Below, piece after piece: positions 56,006 through 64,000 of a stretch of 64,000 nt of DNA. How positions within the stretch are numbered: position 1 is the first letter of the stretch; every line of letters starts with the position of its first letter. Position numbers and translations under genes: made by a program. This DNA comes from CAZSHG01 sp964606695 [NCBI: uncultured bacterium]. GTDB lineage: Bacteria > UBP14 > UBA6098. Where the stretch lies: the NCBI GenBank assembly GCA_964606695.1, contig CAZSHG010000006.1, positions 1 to 64,000 on the forward strand, given 5' to 3'. The notes under the pieces were generated by a model. The model saw only the letters and a program-made list of their open reading frames with translations, searched no databases and was not told the DNA's origin.

Positions 56006-59000
56006 ATGGCGAATTATAGGAAAATAAAGCGTCGTATCGAGATCATTCTATTTCCCGTAATGATTGCGGTGGTGCTGGTACTTTCGATTGTTACCACTTT
56101 CTATATGATAACTCCCGTCCAGAAAATAGCGATTCGTTCGGCGATACGAATATTCAAACTGCCGATTACGATAAACTACGATAGACTACATGTCGGCATC
56201 AATTTCCTGAACGTCGATAATCTCGATATGAGTATAACCGGCGACGACGCCGATATAAGCATTACAGCCGATTCCATTCGAGCCAATTTCACAATCCGCA
56301 ACAGGCAATTATACGTAGCCACCTTCCATCGCCCCATAATTAGAATAACGGAAAAAGCGGGGGATGATGACGGCGACAATATGCCGGATTTCGATATCCC
56401 CGATTTTCAAATAGATAAACTCCGAATAATCGATGGGATGTTCTCCTTCAACGATTTCGTAATCGGCGATATTGGCTACTTTGGCGCGTTAACATCCGCC
56501 GGAAGTGGAATCGTCATCCAACCCGACTCCCTCGGGGGTTACCTTCACGGCAGAGGCCGTATAAATTACGTCAACGGCAGGATTATGCTCGATGAAGGTG
56601 TCCATGTCGATGTCGATGCAAGATTGGCGAGGAGCAATATTACGGGCAAAGGATCGATTACAAATATGGACCCAAAAGAATGGAACTTCGCCGTCGAGGC
56701 TAATCCCGCAGATCTTGTCGAAATAGACTCGATACTCGACCTCGGTTTCCTGGAAGGATACGGAAAAGCGAAAATCGACCTCGCAGGAAAAGGGGAAACC
56801 GTATCAGGTTACATCTTTATCGACGGTGAGATATTTACAATTCCCGCGAAAAATGTCAGCGGATATATAGATTTCCGGGAAAGCCGATTGGAAATAAGCA
56901 GTCTGAAAGGTTCTGTCTGGGGGGCGACCATGGACGGTAACCTGAAGATGGTATTCCCACCCGAAGATGATACGACCCAACCAATCGAGATGATTATCGA
57001 AGGATATGCGCGTAACCTCGACCTCAACGCTTTTATGGAGGCCGGGGAAGATTTGCCGACGAATCTAAACGGTAGAGCGAGAGTGGTGGGCGAATTACTC
57101 GACACAATCGTTACGATGACCGTTCACGGTAACCTCGGCAGAAGCGAAATTTTCGATATAGCCTTCGATACAGCCTCGGGGAGCCTATACATCTGTCCCG
57201 ATTCGGTGAATTTCTATCCCGGTTTCGAGGTGCTTAGAGGCGGAAATTACCTTACTATGAACGGCGTTATCGTTTTCGATAGGGAGATTTTTATCCAATT
57301 CGGGCTTTGGGCGCCGAATCTCGCCAATATAACATCAATAGCCGGAATGGAAAGCACGATAACCGGCAGAGCCAGAATGGAAAACGCCCAGATTTTAGGA
57401 GAAATAGAACATCCAATATTGAGTTTCGATATCGTCAGCGACGAACTTGCAACGGGGCCTGTCAATCATGACCGCTTTCTGGCTCAAGCCACAATTTACG
57501 ATTTCATCGAATCGCCCCGTGGCGATATTTATATCGAAAGCGAAGGGGAATTTTCCGGGATTACATACGATTCACTGATTACGCAGGTGGAGTTACACGG
57601 TAACAGGTATTATATCAAACCTTTCCTGCTGTGGGGGGATTCTATTTCGGCGAAGGGTGTCGCCGAGATTGTCGCAGTCGAGGATTCGATAGGAATACGC
57701 GCGGAGGGTTTCGAACTTGAGATATACGATCATCCTGTAACGCTGGAATCGACCTTCGTGGTCAGCATAATGGGCGAGACTATTGAATCTACTCCCCTTT
57801 ATGCGGGAATTTTCGGCGGAGATATAATTGTCAACCGGCTCGTCGGCGACAGGGATGAAATAACTATTGGCGCGAAACTTAATGGCCTTTCCGCGCAAAA
57901 AGCATCCGAATTCTTACCTTTCGAGAGCATTTTTGGGAAACTATCCGGCGAATTTTTCATAAATATGCCCTACGACTTGAAGGGCGCAGTCGGACAATAC
58001 GAAATGTTCCTCGACGAGTTGAGTATAAACAACCTTGATTTCACACGCGCCGAGGTGCTGGGGAATATTCGCGACGGCGTGGTAGAAGTGGAACCGGTGA
58101 TAATCGGCAGAGAGACGGAACAATACTTCATACGAGGATGGATAGACCCCACCACGGAAAATATCCCTTTCGATTTCGAGGCGAATATTCACGGAACTCG
58201 CGCAGGTCTGTTGGCTTCCTTCGTCGATGAGATAGATTCCATGGTCGGCCCCTTCGATATGAAAATAAATATGAAAGGATCGAAGGACTCCCTTTACGCC
58301 GACGGCAGTTTCACATGGAACAGCGGAATCCTCGGTTTGAAAAGCATGGCCGATCCCGTTGAAAGCCTTTACCTCGATTTGCAATTGACCGGTAATGAAA
58401 TCGTAATAGACTCGGCATCCGGTGTGGTAGGAGCGTTACCGGTAGAAGAAAAATCGCTGTGGGCGAGAATCGTCCGATTTTTCAGGAAGGAAAAGGTAAA
58501 ATACGGGCATTTCGGCGTGCGCGGTAAAATAGATATATCCGAACCGACTTCGCCGGATATGGATATATCATTTACCGCAAGAGATCTTCCCCTTAACTTC
58601 CCCGAGGAAGGACTATTCTTGCGAAACAACGCCGACATAACTATTGAAGGCGCGCAACCCGTCGCCATCGAGGGCAGGATAAAAATAAATAAGGTCAACC
58701 TGGTCAAGCTCGAAACGGAAGGCGGCGACGGCGGCGCGCTGGATAGTCTCCCGGTCGAACTCAACGTCCTCGTCGAAATACCCGGCAACGCCTGGATACT
58801 TACAGATATTCTCGACGCCGAAATCGGCGGCGAAATAAACGTAATGACAGAGCAAAGCGCACTCGCCCTATACGGCGAGATGGAAGTCCTGCGCGGCAAA
58901 GCCTTCTTCCTCGGACGAACCTTCAAGATAACGCGCGGGAGAATATACTTCGAGAGTTTTAAGGGCATCAATCCCCGCTTGGATATCGAAGCGATATCTC

Positions 59001-59506
59001 GCGCGGGAGAGGTGGATATCGTCCTCCAGATAACCGGTGCCCTGGAAGAACCGCAGATAAACCTTTTTGCTCAGGACAGAGCCGGCAACAGGATGCAGGC
59101 CTATTCCCAGGGCGACGTTTTTTCGCTACTCGCGTTGAATGTCGAGGGCGAGGGTATTCAAACGAGCGCGATCGAAGAAAGGGTGCCGCAGGTTATTCAG
59201 GGTTACCTGACGCGAGAAGTCGAGGACGTTGCCCGAAGGACGCTTGGCGTAGAGACCTTCGAGTTCGAACCATCCGACCAGGATGTGTTCGATCTGACGC
59301 AAGCAAAAGTTACAATCGGAAAATACCTTACCGACAGGATATACCTCACATATACTCGCTCGCTTAGCTTCGACGAACAATCGTCGGATATAATTAATCT
59401 CGAATACATACTGAGCGATCATATAACCATGCACGCCGGACGTTCTGCCGGAGTGGAAACCAGAGACGAATACAAACTCGAATTGCAGTTCAGATGGGAA
59501 TATTGA
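56006..59506 (+). CDS. tamB: TamB/DUF490-family envelope bridging protein
   Basis: The 1166-residue protein has a signal anchor (about residues 13-35, FPVMIAVVLVLSIVTTFYMI) and then a very long run of short beta strands, typical of the AsmA/TamB bridge, a hydrophobic groove that spans the periplasm. The C-terminal domain (about 830-1166) has the DUF490 look, with EMEVLRGKAFFLGRTFKITRG and GALEEPQINLFAQD followed by the QGDVFSLLAL stretch. It works with an Omp85 protein and may transport lipids to the outer membrane. The Omp85 gene follows with a 13-nt overlap. The lack of glycine-rich or calcium repeats argues against an adhesin. Confidence 0.9.
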   Translation: MANYRKIKRRIEIILFPVMIAVVLVLSIVTTFYMITPVQKIAIRSAIRIFKLPITINYDRLHVGINFLNVDNLDMSITGDDADISITADSIRANFTIRNRQLYVATFHRPIIRITEKAGDDDGDNMPDFDIPDFQIDKLRIIDGMFSFNDFVIGDIGYFGALTSAGSGIVIQPDSLGGYLHGRGRINYVNGRIMLDEGVHVDVDARLARSNITGKGSITNMDPKEWNFAVEANPADLVEIDSILDLGFLEGYGKAKIDLAGKGETVSGYIFIDGEIFTIPAKNVSGYIDFRESRLEISSLKGSVWGATMDGNLKMVFPPEDDTTQPIEMIIEGYARNLDLNAFMEAGEDLPTNLNGRARVVGELLDTIVTMTVHGNLGRSEIFDIAFDTASGSLYICPDSVNFYPGFEVLRGGNYLTMNGVIVFDREIFIQFGLWAPNLANITSIAGMESTITGRARMENAQILGEIEHPILSFDIVSDELATGPVNHDRFLAQATIYDFIESPRGDIYIESEGEFSGITYDSLITQVELHGNRYYIKPFLLWGDSISAKGVAEIVAVEDSIGIRAEGFELEIYDHPVTLESTFVVSIMGETIESTPLYAGIFGGDIIVNRLVGDRDEITIGAKLNGLSAQKASEFLPFESIFGKLSGEFFINMPYDLKGAVGQYEMFLDELSINNLDFTRAEVLGNIRDGVVEVEPVIIGRETEQYFIRGWIDPTTENIPFDFEANIHGTRAGLLASFVDEIDSMVGPFDMKINMKGSKDSLYADGSFTWNSGILGLKSMADPVESLYLDLQLTGNEIVIDSASGVVGALPVEEKSLWARIVRFFRKEKVKYGHFGVRGKIDISEPTSPDMDISFTARDLPLNFPEEGLFLRNNADITIEGAQPVAIEGRIKINKVNLVKLETEGGDGGALDSLPVELNVLVEIPGNAWILTDILDAEIGGEINVMTEQSALALYGEMEVLRGKAFFLGRTFKITRGRIYFESFKGINPRLDIEAISRAGEVDIVLQITGALEEPQINLFAQDRAGNRMQAYSQGDVFSLLALNVEGEGIQTSAIEERVPQVIQGYLTREVEDVARRTLGVETFEFEPSDQDVFDLTQAKVTIGKYLTDRIYLTYTRSLSFDEQSSDIINLEYILSDHITMHAGRSAGVETRDEYKLELQFRWEY

Positions 59507-61383
59507 GGAAAACAGCATTTCTACTGCTCATTATCGCTACGGCATTTAGCGAACAGATAGTCGATCGCGTGGCGATTCACGGGAACGAACACGTCTCTAC
59601 ATGGAAAATAGAGCAATTAATGCGAACGAGAAGGGCGTCCTGGATAAAACGCCTCGTAGGTAAAGGCACGCAGTTTGGCGCGAAACGTCTCGAAGACGAC
59701 CTCGGCATACTGCAGAACTACTATATCAACCAGGGATATATCGACGTCCAGGTCAAAGCCACCGCGACACCCCGGCCAAACGAACCGGAAAAACTCCTGA
59801 TAAACGTGTTCATTACCGAGGGGCCGAGATATATCATCGAAGAAATAAATCTCCTGGGCAAACTCCCCCCGCAGGTTTCGGCGCAGATGCTGTTCGCGGA
59901 AATACGGCAGTCGGAGGGCGATCCGCTAAGGCCGCGAATGATAAAGATGGACGGAAAAATTGTCCAGAATTACTTCCGCAATAGAGGCTACCCCTACGCT
60001 AACGTTACCGGCGATTACGAAATCGTAAGGGACTCCTCCGCGCGAATCGATATCGAAATCGATACCGGCAAATTTGGGTATTTCGGGGGAATCATCTACG
60101 TCGGCCTCGACAATACCCGCCAGTCGGCCGTCAGGAGAGAGATCGGATTCACGCGCGGCGAAAAATACAGCTCGTCGAAGGTTACCGAAACCCGCGAGGC
60201 ACTATATCGAACGGGATTATTCTCAATCGTAAGCGTCGAGCCGATAAATTTCGCCGAGAAACCCGAGACCCTCGATTATAAAATCACGATCGCCGAGAAA
60301 CCGCCGCGATGGGTCATCACCAAACTCGGCGCGGGAAGCGACGAAAACTACCCGATATTCATTACCGGCGGCCTCGGATGGGGACATCGGAATCTGTTCG
60401 GGACGGGCAGGAGTTTCACAATCGAGGCGTCCTCCAAATGGGAACTGATAATCGAGTCGTCCGATAAATTCTGGCCGAACACCGCGACATACAACATGGC
60501 CAACCGCTTCGACGTTACCTACCGCGAACCCTGGATATTAGGCACGCGCACACCCTTAACCCTCAACCTGTATTTCGAGCCGCTCAACCGCGAGGAAATC
60601 GAACAATACAAACTACGCACGATAGGTTTTGAAATAGGCGCCGAACACCGCACCGGACGCGACTGGAACCACACCATATCCTTCAATTACGAACGCGCGG
60701 ACATATACGACATCGAAAATATCGAGCTACAGGAGGAAATCCTCGAACAGCGCGAGAAACCCATCAGCAGGCGAATCGGCTACGCGGGCGTCAGGGACAC
60801 GCGCGACAACGTCCTCGTCCCAACCGCGGGTTCCTATTTCATCGGGCAACTCGAAATGGGAGGGTATTTCCTGGGCGGCGACGAGAACTACACAAAGGTG
60901 AACGTCCTCAATAGCCGTCACTGGACATTCTTCGGAAGATATATCTTCGCGGTGCGCGGGCGAGTCTCGATCATCGGGAACTGGAAGGAGGGGGAGGAGG
61001 ACGTCCTCGAACACCGCAAATTCTTCCTCGGAGGAGCCAACACGATACGAGGATGGGAGGAACGGTCGATCGGCCCCAAATACGCCGACGGCGAACCGCG
61101 TGGAGGAAAAATGCTCGTTCTCGCAAATACAGCCATCCGAGCACCAATTGTATGGAACTTCTGGGGGCACGTTTTCTTCGACGCGGGCAATGTATGGGAA
61201 TACGCCGAGGCGTTCAACCCGGGAACACTCAAGGGAAGCGCGGGATGGGGGATCGCATTCATCACACCCATAGGCCCAATCCGCTTCGATTACGGCTATC
61301 AGGTGATTAACCCGGACGAACCCTCCGAAGGCGAGCCGGTAAGCAACTCAAACTGGCACCTTTCCATAATGTATCCCTTCTAA
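59494..61383 (+). CDS. Omp85-superfamily outer-membrane protein, probably TamA-like
   Basis: The 629-residue product has a signal peptide (FLLLIIATAFSE), three POTRA domains (about 22-100, 101-180 and 181-262), and a 16-strand barrel. The barrel has the motif HRNLFGTGRSF near its beginning and FLGGANTIRGWEERSIGP late, equivalent to the conserved VRGF loop. It ends in a phenylalanine. BamA usually has five POTRA domains and about 800 residues, so three POTRA domains, 629 residues and an adjoining TamB point to TamA. A sole Omp85 doing both jobs is possible. Confidence 0.88.
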   Translation: MGILRKTAFLLLIIATAFSEQIVDRVAIHGNEHVSTWKIEQLMRTRRASWIKRLVGKGTQFGAKRLEDDLGILQNYYINQGYIDVQVKATATPRPNEPEKLLINVFITEGPRYIIEEINLLGKLPPQVSAQMLFAEIRQSEGDPLRPRMIKMDGKIVQNYFRNRGYPYANVTGDYEIVRDSSARIDIEIDTGKFGYFGGIIYVGLDNTRQSAVRREIGFTRGEKYSSSKVTETREALYRTGLFSIVSVEPINFAEKPETLDYKITIAEKPPRWVITKLGAGSDENYPIFITGGLGWGHRNLFGTGRSFTIEASSKWELIIESSDKFWPNTATYNMANRFDVTYREPWILGTRTPLTLNLYFEPLNREEIEQYKLRTIGFEIGAEHRTGRDWNHTISFNYERADIYDIENIELQEEILEQREKPISRRIGYAGVRDTRDNVLVPTAGSYFIGQLEMGGYFLGGDENYTKVNVLNSRHWTFFGRYIFAVRGRVSIIGNWKEGEEDVLEHRKFFLGGANTIRGWEERSIGPKYADGEPRGGKMLVLANTAIRAPIVWNFWGHVFFDAGNVWEYAEAFNPGTLKGSAGWGIAFITPIGPIRFDYGYQVINPDEPSEGEPVSNSNWHLSIMYPF

Positions 61384-61429
61384 ATAGCGTCCTGCGCGCC
61401 GGAACCCCTTAAATACGGGTTTAGCCTCA

Positions 61430-61790
61430 TATGAAACGAATTTAATGTTATAAATAACAACTTACATCGCCCTTAAATTAACTTATGTCTCTTCAATATT
61501 AACTTACATCTTAAATAAAACAAATTTCATTCGCTCTATATTACATTACATTTATAAATAATTGCATCGCTTATCCTAATTATTATTGATAATATCAATA
61601 TGTAGAGCAATTATAAGCGAATGTAATCTATAAATAAGAATATGTAATCCCCAAAAAGAGAATATAAAAGTAATTAATAGTGAAAGTCATTTATAAAGAA
61701 TAAAAAGAAAGATAAATTAATATAGAAAAAAAATATTGTAAAATAAAAGTAAGCAAAAAAATAAAAATATAAGTTACTTTAATTGAATAT
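61430..61790. other. AT-rich intergenic island with inverted symmetry and pyrimidine/purine switch
   Basis: The gap from 61384 to 62019 holds no gene. The left half (61430-61590) is C/T-rich and has three related units starting AACTTACATC or AACTTATGTC at about 21-24-base spacing. The right half (61610-61790) is A/G-rich. TATTGATA-A-TATCAATA, a perfect 8-bp-arm palindrome, marks the centre near 61593, and ATTCGCT in the left arm answers AGCGAAT on the right. The pattern resembles the island at 8560-8935. Confidence 0.65.
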
Positions 61791-62019
61791 CGTTTTATCG
61801 ATGAAAACATGCAAAGGGTATAATAGGGTTTGTGGCGGAATTTTCGTGGTTAGCGTCTCATATGTGGCGATTTTTTTGGGATTTTGCCCGATTTCCGTCG
61901 GGCCGATGGACTGCGACGGACGGGAGAAAGGGGGAATTGTCGGATATTATGAGTTGCGTTGACAGATTTTTTTCGATATAGTGAAGGAGGACGGTGGAGC
62001 AAAGGAGTCTTTTTCAGCT

Positions 62020-62496
62020 ATGTCTAACTCGGAGAGGAAATTCGTTGCGGATGTTATGCTGGGGCGGCTGGCGAGGTGGCTTAGACTGCTCGGTTGCGAC
62101 GTCTTCTACGACGATTCGGGCGAGGATAACAGGCTACTGGCGATAGCGCTCGCGGAAAAACGGACTTTGCTGACCCGCGACGTCGCACTCGCCGAACGCG
62201 TTGGGGACGCGGGTTACCTGGTCGAGGCGGAGGGCACGGAAAAACAGCTCGCAGAGGTAATCGAGGCCTTCGACGTCGAGCCGATTCTATATGGCGACAG
62301 ATGCCCGAATTGCAACGGCGCGGTTGTCGAAGCGCCGAAGGAGAGCGTCGAGGGCGACGTCCCGCGATACACCTATTTGACCCACGATATTTTCCAGCGG
62401 TGCGGTGATTGCGGCCAGATTTTCTGGGAGGGAAGCCATCGCGAACTCGCCGAACGCGACCTCGAAAGGATTTTGAGCGATTATGAAGATAAATGA
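62020..62496 (+). CDS. Mut7-C RNase-domain protein
   Basis: The 158-residue protein opens with FVADVMLGRLARWLRLLGCD, which is the Mut7-C opening (a PIN-like RNase fold). DNRLLAIALAEKRTLLTRD supplies the expected acidic residues. A C-terminal zinc ribbon is formed by CPNCNG (about residue 95) and CGDCGQIFW (about residue 130). The family is a predicted RNase and its role in bacteria is unclear. I place the start at ATG 62020, since AAAGGAG lies 12 bases upstream. A GTG at 61981 would add 13 residues. It overlaps the endonuclease V gene by 14 nt. Confidence 0.85.
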   Translation: MSNSERKFVADVMLGRLARWLRLLGCDVFYDDSGEDNRLLAIALAEKRTLLTRDVALAERVGDAGYLVEAEGTEKQLAEVIEAFDVEPILYGDRCPNCNGAVVEAPKESVEGDVPRYTYLTHDIFQRCGDCGQIFWEGSHRELAERDLERILSDYEDK

Positions 62497-63172
62497 CCTG
62501 CACAATTTCGACCTCAGCTTCGAGGAGGCGGCTGAAATTCAGCGACGGCTTGCGGACGAGGTGGTTGTCGGCGGCGGGCCGAGCGTGGAGGATGTCGAGA
62601 TAGTCGCGGGATGCGACTGCGCCTTCGACAGAAAGTGCGGAATGGCTTTCGGCGCCCTCGTCATATTCAAATTCCCGGAAATGAGGCGGTTGCGCGTCAT
62701 CGCCGGACATCGCGAAACCAGGTTTCCTTACGTGCCGGGCTACCTCAGTTTCAGAGAGCTCGAGGTTATGCTCGATCTCTTCGCCCGCCTGGAGAATCCG
62801 CCCGACCTCGTTCTCGCCGATGGCCAGGGAATAGCTCATCCCAGACGAATCGGGCTGGCGAGTCATCTCGGTTTATTCCTGAACGTCCCCACAATAGGGT
62901 GCGCCAAGAGCAGGCTTGTCGGCGAGGCCGACGAACCGGGGATCGAAAAGGGCGAGTGGAGGCCGATTATGCTCGAAGGGGAAATCGTCGGGTCTATGCT
63001 TCGCACAAGAAATAAGGTCAAACCGATGTTCATTTCGCCGGGGCATAGGGTGGGAGTCGATTCGGCGAGAGACCTGGCGTTGGCCTGCGTTACTAAATAC
63101 CGCATGCCCGAACCCACCCGAATCGCGGATATCGAAGTGGCAAAATATAAAAGGGGAGTGCTCGATGATTAG
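62483..63172 (+). CDS. nfi: Endonuclease V (deoxyinosine 3' endonuclease)
   Basis: The 229-residue enzyme cuts DNA near deaminated adenine. It has the first catalytic aspartate D45 in GCDCAFD, the PYVPGYLSFRE wedge with its glutamate, DGQGIAHPRRIGLASHLGL with the second aspartate, and GCAKSRLVG. A C-terminal EPTRIADIEVAKY finish is typical. Coupling with the Mut7-C nuclease (14-nt overlap) suggests a nucleic-acid housekeeping pair. Confidence 0.95.
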   Translation: MKINDLHNFDLSFEEAAEIQRRLADEVVVGGGPSVEDVEIVAGCDCAFDRKCGMAFGALVIFKFPEMRRLRVIAGHRETRFPYVPGYLSFRELEVMLDLFARLENPPDLVLADGQGIAHPRRIGLASHLGLFLNVPTIGCAKSRLVGEADEPGIEKGEWRPIMLEGEIVGSMLRTRNKVKPMFISPGHRVGVDSARDLALACVTKYRMPEPTRIADIEVAKYKRGVLDD

Positions 63173-64000
63173 ACAATTGCTTTGCACGATAATAATCGCA
63201 GGCATAGCTTTCGCGGGGGTCGAGGAATCGTTCCAGAGGGTTCTCACACGCAATTTCGACGTCCCGGACTCGAATATCGTGGTCATATTCAATCCGGCGG
63301 GAGTTACGTCGATTCGGACGTCCGACCGGGAGGATATCGTTTTCCGTTATCGCCTCTACGCCGACGCGGGGAACTTCAACCGGTCACGCGATTTCGTAAC
63401 CAGGTTTACTTCGCGGATTCAGGAGCGTGGCGGCGTCCTCGAAGCCGATTTTGGATTGCCCTTCGAGTTGATAGACAAACTGAAGTTCTCGCACCTCGAC
63501 GGCGATTTCGACGGCGATCTCGAATGGCGAGGCAGGAAGATAGAGGTATCGCACAAAAAGGGCAACGAGATGCTGGTCGAATTGGAAATGGAAATCCCCG
63601 AGGGCATCGAAGTGAGATACGACGGGATGATCGGGCGAATAGATGTAGTCGGATTCGAGGGAGAAATGCGCATCGAGCTTTCCGCCGGCGAGATCGAGTT
63701 TATGAATACATACGGCAATCACAATATTACGGTAAACGACGGACGCGTGGAGGTCGAAAACGGCTCGGGTAATTTCAATATCGTTGCCGGCAGGATGAAA
63801 TTTTCCGGCGAGTTCGGCAGAATAGATACTTTGAAGGTCGTGCAGAACTCGGGGTCGATAGAAATCTCGCGAATAGGGATACTTACCAGTTACGATATGC
63901 AGATTGGCAACGCCGATATCCGACTTTCCGCCGATAATGTGGGGTGCGGGAAGATATGTGCCGGCGATGGCGACGTTACGGTCGAAATAAAGGGCAAAAT
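63165..64000 (+). CDS. Secreted protein with DUF4097-like beta repeats, truncated by the right edge
   Basis: The first 278 residues are in the window and no stop is reached. The ATG at 63165 overlaps the nfi stop by 8 nt. A short signal peptide (LLCTIIIAGIAFAG) is followed by a long beta-solenoid-like region in which phrases such as GMIGRIDVVGFEGEMRIELS, GRVEVENGSGNFNIVAG and IGNADIRLSADNV repeat about every 20-25 residues. This looks like the DUF4097/GlyGly-anchored adhesin-like fold often found in extracytoplasmic stress regulators and secreted proteins. Family assignment is tentative. No function is claimed. Confidence 0.7.
   Translation, partial: MIRQLLCTIIIAGIAFAGVEESFQRVLTRNFDVPDSNIVVIFNPAGVTSIRTSDREDIVFRYRLYADAGNFNRSRDFVTRFTSRIQERGGVLEADFGLPFELIDKLKFSHLDGDFDGDLEWRGRKIEVSHKKGNEMLVELEMEIPEGIEVRYDGMIGRIDVVGFEGEMRIELSAGEIEFMNTYGNHNITVNDGRVEVENGSGNFNIVAGRMKFSGEFGRIDTLKVVQNSGSIEISRIGILTSYDMQIGNADIRLSADNVGCGKICAGDGDVTVEIKGK

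Noticed and set aside
59494-61383. Canonical five-POTRA BamA
   Set aside because: Only three POTRA domains fit in the 240 residues before the barrel, and the gene overlaps a TamB homologue.
62081-62866. 261-codon open frame on the - strand
   Set aside because: It is antisense to the Mut7-C and nfi genes, both of which have full catalytic motifs. The product is a run of arginine-rich low complexity.

Overview
The window is an ordinary chromosomal stretch of a diderm (Gram-negative) bacterium and contains the replication-origin region. The diderm assignment rests on an LpxC-FabZ fusion, a long YidC with a periplasmic domain, an adjacent TamB and Omp85 pair, several predicted porins and a phosphate-stress outer-membrane channel. 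A type IX-like C-terminal sorting domain on a large FG-GAP protein, the LpxC-FabZ fusion and dispersed short inverted repeats (GTCATTGCGAGG and CTGTCATTTCGA types) suggest a lineage of the FCB superphylum, probably one of its uncultured candidate phyla. The sequence alone does not let me name the phylum with confidence. I see no insertion sequence, prophage, CRISPR array or defence island.

Layout. 0.3-6.2 kb, + strand: EamA transporter, class I aminotransferase, then a coupled pair of membrane proteins (UPF0104/LPG-synthase-like and YfhO-like). 6.6-16.6 kb, - strand: a secreted repeat protein, then a complete phosphate-starvation module read as pstC-pstA-pstB-phoU-phoB-phoR-porin-pstS. Two blocks of 11-nt TTAAC repeats, which look like Pho boxes, stand before pstC and before the porin. 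16.7-23.3 kb, - strand: tRNA-Ser(CGA), lpxC-fabZ, pta, and the cluster rpmH-rnpA-yidD-yidC-mnmE. rpmH is only 53 codons long. 23.5-37.9 kb, + strand: small barrel protein, hypA-hypB, tilS-hpt, FG-GAP/T9SS protein, ftsK, then pilT-pgpA-cinA-thpR-recA. 37.9-38.1 kb: a candidate rod-shaped RNA on the - strand with 6S-like architecture. 38.1-48.3 kb: a small lipoprotein (+), then dnaA-dnaN-recF-dciA-gyrB-lipoprotein-pcrA on the - strand. 48.8-64 kb, + strand: lon, a PAS/GAF histidine kinase with a single-domain receiver, a GT39-GtrA-TamB-TamA-like envelope cluster, Mut7-C with endonuclease V, and a truncated secreted protein at the right edge.

Gene orientation diverges at dnaA/lon, and TTATCAACA-type DnaA boxes with AT-rich stretches lie on both sides of dnaA, so oriC is placed at about 46.6-48.8 kb. 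The rpmH-rnpA-yidC-mnmE cluster usually lies beside dnaA. Here it is about 25 kb away and in the same orientation as dnaA, which points to a local rearrangement.

The less ordinary parts are the candidate 6S-like RNA, the two-site Pho-box arrangement, two AT-rich islands (8.56-8.94 and 61.43-61.79 kb) with the same pyrimidine-to-purine switch and imperfect hairpin symmetry, apparently leaderless promoters on hypA and tilS, and a histidine kinase that starts with a degenerate receiver-like domain. I found no clearly novel multi-gene system.
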